Positions 41,019 through 45,356 of a DNA stretch of 45,356 nt are shown in pieces. Below the pieces are notes generated by a model. The model had not been told where the DNA came from. It saw only the letters and a program-made list of their open reading frames with translations, and ran no database searches. The DNA lies in NCBI GenBank assembly GCA_035494855.1, contig DATJGR010000197.1:1-45356 (forward strand), written 5' to 3'. Position 1 is the stretch's first letter. The number at the start of each line of letters is the position of its first letter. Source of the DNA: DATJGR01 sp035494855. GTDB taxonomy: Bacteria > Pseudomonadota > Gammaproteobacteria > Pseudomonadales > Azotimanducaceae. The translations under genes and the position numbers were made by a program.

Positions 41019-41265
41019 TTGTTTTGAGGGGTATTTACGCCTTGATCAGCGACCGCGGACACGAATTACGCTGAAGGTGCAGGCGATGGTTGGCGGGATC
41101 GGATTCGATTGTTGAATTGGCTGCGGAGTATACAGTTCGCGACCCTCTGCAACTAGGGAATCGCTGTTTAGAGCCCTCATTTTGGTGTATCAGTTTGTTA
41201 CCGGCTGTTTCCGCAAGGCCTGTAAAAACATTGCGTAAAAGACCGGAAACCCTTATAAGCGCCCG
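41019..41265. promoter_or_regulatory. Divergent intergenic region between ndvB and the trpGDC leader
   Basis: This AT-richer stretch contains no gene. Toward ndvB, a TATACT (minus strand, 41127-41132) could be a -10, with only a weak -35 at 17 bases and a leader of about 100 bases. Toward trpGDC, the promoter described separately occupies its right end. An inverted repeat GTTTCCG (41207-41213) / CGGAAAC (41244-41250) flanks the -35 of that promoter and reaches into its spacer. Confidence 0.5.
41231..41259 (+). promoter_or_regulatory. Sigma-70 promoter of the trpL-trpGDC transcript
   Basis: TTGCGT (41231-41236) and TATAAG (41254-41259) are separated by 17 bases. The -10 ends six bases before an ATG at 41266, so transcription is expected to begin at or next to that ATG. 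Confidence 0.7.
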
Positions 41266-41361
41266 ATGATTCGAAAGCCGTCAGACACCCACTTCCGCTC
41301 GACGCTCCGTCGGACGTCCTGGTGGGCGCTTTGCCCATCGAGCCTCGCCCTACACGCTTAA
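41266..41361 (+). CDS. trpL: Candidate trp leader peptide with tandem Trp codons
   Basis: A 31-codon reading frame (ATG 41266 to TAA 41359-41361) lies in the leader of trpGDC. It ends in codons for TSWWALCPSSLALHA, with tandem Trp codons at positions 19-20 (41320-41325). The Trp codons lie in a hairpin 41321-41327/41333-41339 (seven pairs, one G-T). A second hairpin CGACG/CGTCG (41300-41304/41308-41312) precedes it, and its left arm can pair instead with CGTCGAG at 41405-41411. No U-tract terminator is visible before trpG. The ATG coincides with the expected transcription start and has no Shine-Dalgarno, as in a leaderless leader peptide. The stretch 41362-41460 is untranslated leader ending in GAGAGGA before trpG. 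Confidence 0.6.
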   Translation: MIRKPSDTHFRSTLRRTSWWALCPSSLALHA

Positions 41362-41460
41362 CCCATTTCCGCGACTACCGAGCGCCGGCAGCGTCACTCC
41401 GGTTCGTCGAGGACTGATCCAGGGACTCGCCCGCTTTCGTCTCGAGAGGATGACTTTCAA

Positions 41461-42051
41461 ATGCTGTTGATGATCGACAACTACGATTCGTTCACCTACA
41501 ACGTCGTTCAATACCTTGCGGAACTCGGCGCCGATGTCGTCGTACACAGGAACGACGAGATCACGCTGGCGCAGATCGCGAAACTCGCTCCAGAGTTCAT
41601 AGTCATATCGCCCGGCCCCTGCACGCCGCTCGAAGCCGGCATCTCGATGGACGTGGTGCGCACGTTCGGTGGGCGCATTCCGCTGCTCGGCGTGTGTCTC
41701 GGTCATCAGTGCATCGGAGCCGCGTTCGGCGGTGACGTGGTACGTGCGCGACGGGTGATGCACGGCAAGACGTCGATGATTCACCACAACAATCGCGGCG
41801 TATTCGAAGGCTTGCCGATGCCGTTCGAAGCGACCCGATACCACTCGCTGATCGTCGAACGCAGTACGTTGCCTTCCTGCCTCGAGATGACGGCCTGGAC
41901 GCAACATGAAGACGGCACCGTCGACGAGGTCATGGGGGTACGGCACCGCACGTTGCCGATGGAGGGCGTGCAGTTTCACCCGGAGTCGATCCTGACGAAG
42001 TGCGGCCAGGATCTGTTGCGAAACTTCCTGCGCGCGCCGGTTCCGGCGTGA
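41461..42051 (+). CDS. trpG: Anthranilate synthase component II (glutamine amidotransferase)
   Basis: Supplies ammonia from glutamine to TrpE; in some bacteria the same subunit also serves PabB. The protein has 196 residues and a class I amidotransferase fold: DNYDSFTYNVVQYL at the N-terminus, the oxyanion loop SPGPCTP, the nucleophile C79 in GVCLGHQ, and H173 and E175 in QFHPES. The ribosome site is AGGA about ten bases upstream. It is the first gene of trpGDC; trpE is encoded separately. Confidence 0.96.
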   Translation: MLLMIDNYDSFTYNVVQYLAELGADVVVHRNDEITLAQIAKLAPEFIVISPGPCTPLEAGISMDVVRTFGGRIPLLGVCLGHQCIGAAFGGDVVRARRVMHGKTSMIHHNNRGVFEGLPMPFEATRYHSLIVERSTLPSCLEMTAWTQHEDGTVDEVMGVRHRTLPMEGVQFHPESILTKCGQDLLRNFLRAPVPA

Positions 42052-42057
42052 CCTGCA

Positions 42058-43098
42058 ATGGGCGCTAACGAGAACATTCAGCGGCGACTGGCGCAGATCG
42101 GCGAACGGCAGAACCTTTCGCGCGACGAATCGCGAACGCTGTTCGAATCGATCATGACCGGCGAGGCCACCGACGCACAGATCGGCGCCGTGCTCATGGG
42201 CCTCAAAGTGAAGGGCGAGACGGTCGACGAGATCACCGGCGCCGTCGAAGCCATGCGCGGGCTGTCGGAGAAGGTTGCGGTCGAACGCACCTACCTGGTC
42301 GATACCTGCGGTACCGGCGGCAGCGGCGCGTCGAAGCTCTTCAACATATCCACTGCGGCCGCATTCGTTGCTGCCGCCGCTGGCGCGCACGTGGCAAAGC
42401 ACGGCAACCGCGGCATGACGAGCAAGAGCGGCAGCGCCGACGTTCTCGAAGCCGCAGGTGTGAATCTGAACCTGACGCCCGCGCAGATCGGCCGCTGCGT
42501 GCACGAAGCCGGCGTAGGTTTCATGTTTGCGCCGGCCCATCACCGCGCGTTGAAACACGCTGCCGGGGCGCGCAAGGAACTCGGGACGCGGACGATCTTC
42601 AATCTCGTGGCCCCTCTGACGAATCCCGCGTCGGCACCGAATCAGGTGATCGGCGTATTCGCGCCGGAACGCATGGAAACGCTCGCGCAGGTGTTGCAAC
42701 AGCTCGGCAGCCGCCACGTCATGCTCGTACACGCGGATGGACTGGACGAGTTGTCGATAGCGGGTCCGTCAGATGTCGTCGAACTGAGAAACGGACGGAT
42801 CACTCGCTTCCGTATCTCGCCGTCGGATTTCGGCATCGAGACTGCATCGCTCGACGGACTCTCGGCGGATTCGCCGCTCGCCAGCCTCGAGCTGCTGAAT
42901 CAGGCACTGGGCGAGCCCGAATCTGCCGCCGCACAGATCGTCGCGCTGAATGCCGGTGCCGCGATCTACGTGAGCGGGGTTGCAACGTCGTTGACCAACG
43001 GCGTCACAATGGCGCAAGACGCGATCGCTTCCGGCCTTGCTAGGGAACGACTCGCCGAGCTCGTGAGAATCACCGCGATGATGGCCGAAACGCAATGA
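42058..43098 (+). CDS. trpD: Anthranilate phosphoribosyltransferase
   Basis: Joins anthranilate and PRPP in the second tryptophan step. The protein has 346 residues. The small helical N-terminal domain is followed by DTCGTGGSGASKLFNIST (PRPP and metal loop), AKHGNRGMTSKSGSADVLEA, a FAPAHHRALKHAAGARKELG segment and GRITRFRISPSDFG. It starts six bases after trpG and its stop overlaps the trpC start. Confidence 0.97.
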   Translation: MGANENIQRRLAQIGERQNLSRDESRTLFESIMTGEATDAQIGAVLMGLKVKGETVDEITGAVEAMRGLSEKVAVERTYLVDTCGTGGSGASKLFNISTAAAFVAAAAGAHVAKHGNRGMTSKSGSADVLEAAGVNLNLTPAQIGRCVHEAGVGFMFAPAHHRALKHAAGARKELGTRTIFNLVAPLTNPASAPNQVIGVFAPERMETLAQVLQQLGSRHVMLVHADGLDELSIAGPSDVVELRNGRITRFRISPSDFGIETASLDGLSADSPLASLELLNQALGEPESAAAQIVALNAGAAIYVSGVATSLTNGVTMAQDAIASGLARERLAELVRITAMMAETQ

Positions 43099-43889
43099 CG
43101 GAAACGGTGCTGGATCGAATCCTCGCGCACAAACGCGACGAAGTGGCGCAGCGACGCCAATCGAAACCGATGGCGGCACTGATCGACGCAGCGCGAATCG
43201 CGCCGCCCGTGCGAGGATTCGTCGCAGCGCTCAGCGCGCGCATCGAAGCGGGAGACCCTGCGGTCATCGCCGAGATGAAGAAGGCGTCGCCGTCGAAAGG
43301 CATCATTCGCGAGAACTTCGATCCGACCGCGATCGCACACAGCTATGCCGAAGCCGGCGCCGCGTGTCTATCGGTGCTGACAGACGAGAACTACTTTCAG
43401 GGCCACGATCGCTACCTGATCGTCGCCCGCGCAGCCACGCAATTGCCTGCGCTGCGGAAGGACTTCGTCGTTGATCCGTATCAGATCTTCGAAGCAAGGG
43501 TGCTGGGCGCGGACTGCGTCCTGCTCATCGTCTCAGCGCTGGAACCCGGGGTGCTACAGGAATGCCATGCGTGCGCGACCGAACTCGGTCTCGACGTACT
43601 CATCGAAGTGCACGACAGAAAGGAACTCGACCGCGCGCTGGACCTGTCGCCCAAACTCGTCGGCATCAACAATCGGGACCTGCGCACGTTCGATACTAAG
43701 CTGACGACGACATACGATCTGCTGCCGGAAATCCCCAACGGCACCATAGTGGTGACGGAGAGCGGCATTCACGACAGAGCTCAGGTGGCCGCGTTGCGCG
43801 CGCGGGGCGTGAATGCGTTCCTGGTAGGTGAGGCCTTCATGCGCGACCCCGATCCCGGCGCCGCGCTTCGAAGGTTGTTCTTCGACTAG
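43095..43889 (+). CDS. trpC: Indole-3-glycerol phosphate synthase
   Basis: Ring-closing step of tryptophan synthesis, a TIM barrel of 264 residues. The signature VIAEMKKASPSKGIIR contains the catalytic Glu and Lys. LSVLTDENYFQG, LRKDFVVDPYQIFEAR, GINNRDLRTF and VTESGIHDRAQV follow. It overlaps trpD by four bases (ATGA). It is the mono-functional form, not fused to TrpF. It is convergent with the membrane-protein gene seven bases downstream, with no terminator between. Confidence 0.97.
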   Translation: MTETVLDRILAHKRDEVAQRRQSKPMAALIDAARIAPPVRGFVAALSARIEAGDPAVIAEMKKASPSKGIIRENFDPTAIAHSYAEAGAACLSVLTDENYFQGHDRYLIVARAATQLPALRKDFVVDPYQIFEARVLGADCVLLIVSALEPGVLQECHACATELGLDVLIEVHDRKELDRALDLSPKLVGINNRDLRTFDTKLTTTYDLLPEIPNGTIVVTESGIHDRAQVAALRARGVNAFLVGEAFMRDPDPGAALRRLFFD

Positions 43890-43896
43890 TCCAGTA

Positions 43897-44697
43897 CTAC
43901 AGCGCGCGCACCGTTTGAGACGGCCTGGCTACGGGCGCATCGAACAGATCGAGGAACGCCGCGTACCGCGTAGTCGTCGCAAGCGGCAGCCAGATGAGGA
44001 ATCCCAGAAGCAACGGCAACATCGCGATGAACGCCAGGCCCGCCATTCCGAGACCATAGACCGTCAGCGCGCGGACGTTCCGGAAGTTCGCATTGAAGCT
44101 CTCCACTAGAGCACGCGTCGGCGTGTAGCCGCGAAACAACACCAGCGGCGCCGCCATCCACATCGCCATGACGAGCAGCAGCGCGAGTGTCGTCACGAAT
44201 AGAAAGATGATCATCGCGCCACCGAGCGACCGAAGAACCGCCTCGGCGAGACCGTTGGCATCCAGCGTAGAGACTGAGCTGCCTCCAACGACGAGCATCG
44301 CGGCCAGAAGCAACGCAATCGTGGCTACGGCAACCCATGCCAGCACCTGAATCAGACCGAGTTTGATCAGCCCCAGCGCCGCGGGATGACGGAATGCGGC
44401 GAACAAAGTGTCGATACGAAGCGGTTCGCCGCGCTTCATCGCATCGCACCCGAGCAGCAAACCGGCGTCGAATAGAACGCCGACGACGAGGCCGAACATC
44501 TCGAGCACGATGTCGAGGGCCCACCCCGTTGGCCCGGCGGGCGTGGGCGTCATCGATATGCCGAGTCCGATGACGAGCTGCAGAATCAGCAGCGAGATCC
44601 ACATCCACGGCGCCGCCAGGAACAGCTCGGTGCCCTTGTTGATCCAGGCCCAACCCCGACTCCACGGATATTGCCGCGCGGCGCTTTCCTCGGCCAT
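43897..44697 (-). CDS. BPSS1780-type integral membrane protein
   Basis: Membrane protein of 266 residues with about six hydrophobic segments. The short cytoplasmic N-terminus WSRGWAWINKGTELFLAAP, the PLRIDTLFAAFRHPAALGLI loop and the APLVLFRGYTPTRALVESF segment are typical of proteins annotated as BPSS1780 family. The function is unknown; it is neither a transporter nor an enzyme I can recognise. It is divergent from the SRPBCC gene. Confidence 0.8.
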   Translation of the reverse strand: MAEESAARQYPWSRGWAWINKGTELFLAAPWMWISLLILQLVIGLGISMTPTPAGPTGWALDIVLEMFGLVVGVLFDAGLLLGCDAMKRGEPLRIDTLFAAFRHPAALGLIKLGLIQVLAWVAVATIALLLAAMLVVGGSSVSTLDANGLAEAVLRSLGGAMIIFLFVTTLALLLVMAMWMAAPLVLFRGYTPTRALVESFNANFRNVRALTVYGLGMAGLAFIAMLPLLLGFLIWLPLATTTRYAAFLDLFDAPVARPSQTVRAL

Positions 44698-44856
44698 CGA
44701 ACGAACTCATCGACCTTCGGCCAGCAGCTTCACATGCGCCGCCGTTCTGCTCAAGGAAACCGGAGACGAGCCTGTTACGCCGCGGACACGGAACGCCTTT
44801 GACGCGAGTGCGCGGCTTGGCGACCATCGCAACGCCTCGTTCTCTCGGAGCTCGCA

Positions 44857-45356
44857 ATGCGCCTTTCGACGATCGTGACCGCAGCGCTGGTCATCTCACT
44901 TTCGCCTTCTACACACGCCGACGTTGTCGCAAAGTCGGCCGCCGGGTTCGTCTCGAAGCACGTTCTGACGATTTCAGCGTCACCGGCACGTGTGTTTCGT
45001 GCGCTCACCGAGGACGTGGGTCGATGGTGGAACCCGGAGCATTCGTATTCGGGCGCGGCCGCTAACTTTTCCCTCGACGCGCGCGCCGGCGGCTGTTTCT
45101 GCGAGCGTCTGAAAAATGGCAGCGTTGCTCACATGGCCGTCGTCTTCGTCGAGCGTGATTCGACCTTGCGGATGATCGGCGGACTCGGCCCCCTTCAGGC
45201 GAAGGCCGTTGCCGGCAGCATGACGTTCACGCTCGCGGCCGCGGACGGCGGTGGAACCAGACTCGAGTACGAATACGCGGTTGGTGGTTATTCGCCCGAT
45301 GGCCTCCAAGGCCTCGCTGAACCGGTCGATCGCGTCCAGCTCGGACAACTGCAGCG
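44857..45356 (+). CDS. SRPBCC/AHSA1-like protein with signal peptide, C-terminus cut by the window edge
   Basis: Open frame with no stop before the right edge (166 codons visible). A signal peptide (LSTIVTAALVISLSPSTHA) precedes a START/AHSA1-like lipid-cavity domain: ISASPARVFRALTEDVGRWW, FSLDARAGGCFCERLKNG, and a VEYxYAVGGYSPDG-like end. Exported SRPBCC proteins are uncommon but known; the ligand is unknown. The ribosome site is GGAG seven bases upstream. A weak promoter candidate (TTGACG at 44799-44804, GACCAT at 17-base spacing) lies upstream. Confidence 0.82.
   Translation, partial: MRLSTIVTAALVISLSPSTHADVVAKSAAGFVSKHVLTISASPARVFRALTEDVGRWWNPEHSYSGAAANFSLDARAGGCFCERLKNGSVAHMAVVFVERDSTLRMIGGLGPLQAKAVAGSMTFTLAAADGGGTRLEYEYAVGGYSPDGLQGLAEPVDRVQLGQLQ

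Noticed and set aside
41112..41134. Plus-strand promoter TTGAAT with TATACA upstream of trpGDC
   Set aside because: The spacing is only 11 bases. The pair at 41231-41259 fits far better.
41362..41460. Intrinsic terminator (attenuator) before trpG
   Set aside because: There is a CCGG/CCGG stem (41385-41388 with 41399-41402), but no run of T follows, so a classical attenuator is not supported.
1..45356. CRISPR arrays, insertion sequences, prophage or integrative elements
   Set aside because: No direct-repeat arrays, transposase, integrase or phage genes and no target-site duplications were seen. Gene order is that of a stable chromosomal core with accessory inserts.

Overview
The window is a chromosomal segment of a Gram-negative bacterium. 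Gene content and order are those of a gammaproteobacterium with about 60% GC (estimated by eye). The run lptD-surA-pdxA-rsmA-apaG-apaH, with amgK-murU divergent to it, is arranged as I recall it in Pseudomonas. So are the rpe-gph-trpE group, the rpsU/dnaG/rpoD cluster next to tsaD, and a separate trpGDC operon. Some families present (an HD-less CCA enzyme, a GH17-GT2 NdvB-type protein) would suit the Nevskiales/Steroidobacterales/Xanthomonadales side of the class, but the sequence alone does not fix the order. There are no insertion sequences, prophage genes or CRISPR arrays. Genes are densely packed, many overlap by 1-8 bases, and several start with GTG.

Layout, left to right. (1) 1-6.3 kb, minus strand: the end of a surface-polysaccharide locus, with dTDP-glucose dehydratase (cut by the left edge), a bifunctional GDP-mannose enzyme, two family-2 glycosyltransferases, an O-antigen ligase/polymerase-like membrane protein and a TylF-type methyltransferase. 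(2) 6.3-10.9 kb, minus: a CAU-anticodon tRNA (probably Ile2), a terminator, then rpoD, dnaG, a YqeY protein and rpsU (the macromolecular-synthesis operon). (3) 11.0-13.5 kb: tsaD-folB on the plus strand facing cca. (4) 13.5-18.3 kb, minus: the prkA-yeaH-spoVR stress operon. (5) 18.4-25.2 kb, minus: a tightly coupled lptD-surA-pdxA-rsmA-apaG-apaH operon. (6) 25.2-30.8 kb, plus: amgK-murU (cell-wall recycling), rpe-gph-trpE and a DUF3108 protein. (7) 30.8-32.3 kb, minus: DoxX, a PPOX flavoprotein and an NTF2/epoxide-hydrolase-like protein. (8) 32.3-36.4 kb, plus: three small proteins, an outer-membrane barrel protein, and a zinc/manganese-type ABC binding protein and permease without an ATPase. 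(9) 36.4-41.0 kb, minus: an NdvB-type glucan synthase followed by a bufferin-type RiPP operon (bufA2-bufB-bufC). (10) 41.2-43.9 kb, plus: a candidate Trp-codon leader peptide and trpGDC. (11) The right edge: a BPSS1780-type membrane protein and a truncated exported SRPBCC protein.

The most interesting parts are the following. The bufferin operon encodes a small exported six-cysteine precursor and its MNIO maturase and partner, with a perfect intrinsic terminator between precursor and maturase. It lies tail to tail with a metal-import cluster that carries its own small His/Cys-rich exported protein. The leader of trpGDC holds a 31-codon reading frame with tandem Trp codons whose ATG sits where transcription should start, so it may be a leaderless trpL. 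The lptD/amgK divergent promoter appears to share one overlapping extended -10 element on both strands. All functions are inferred by reading the translated sequences; no database search was run.
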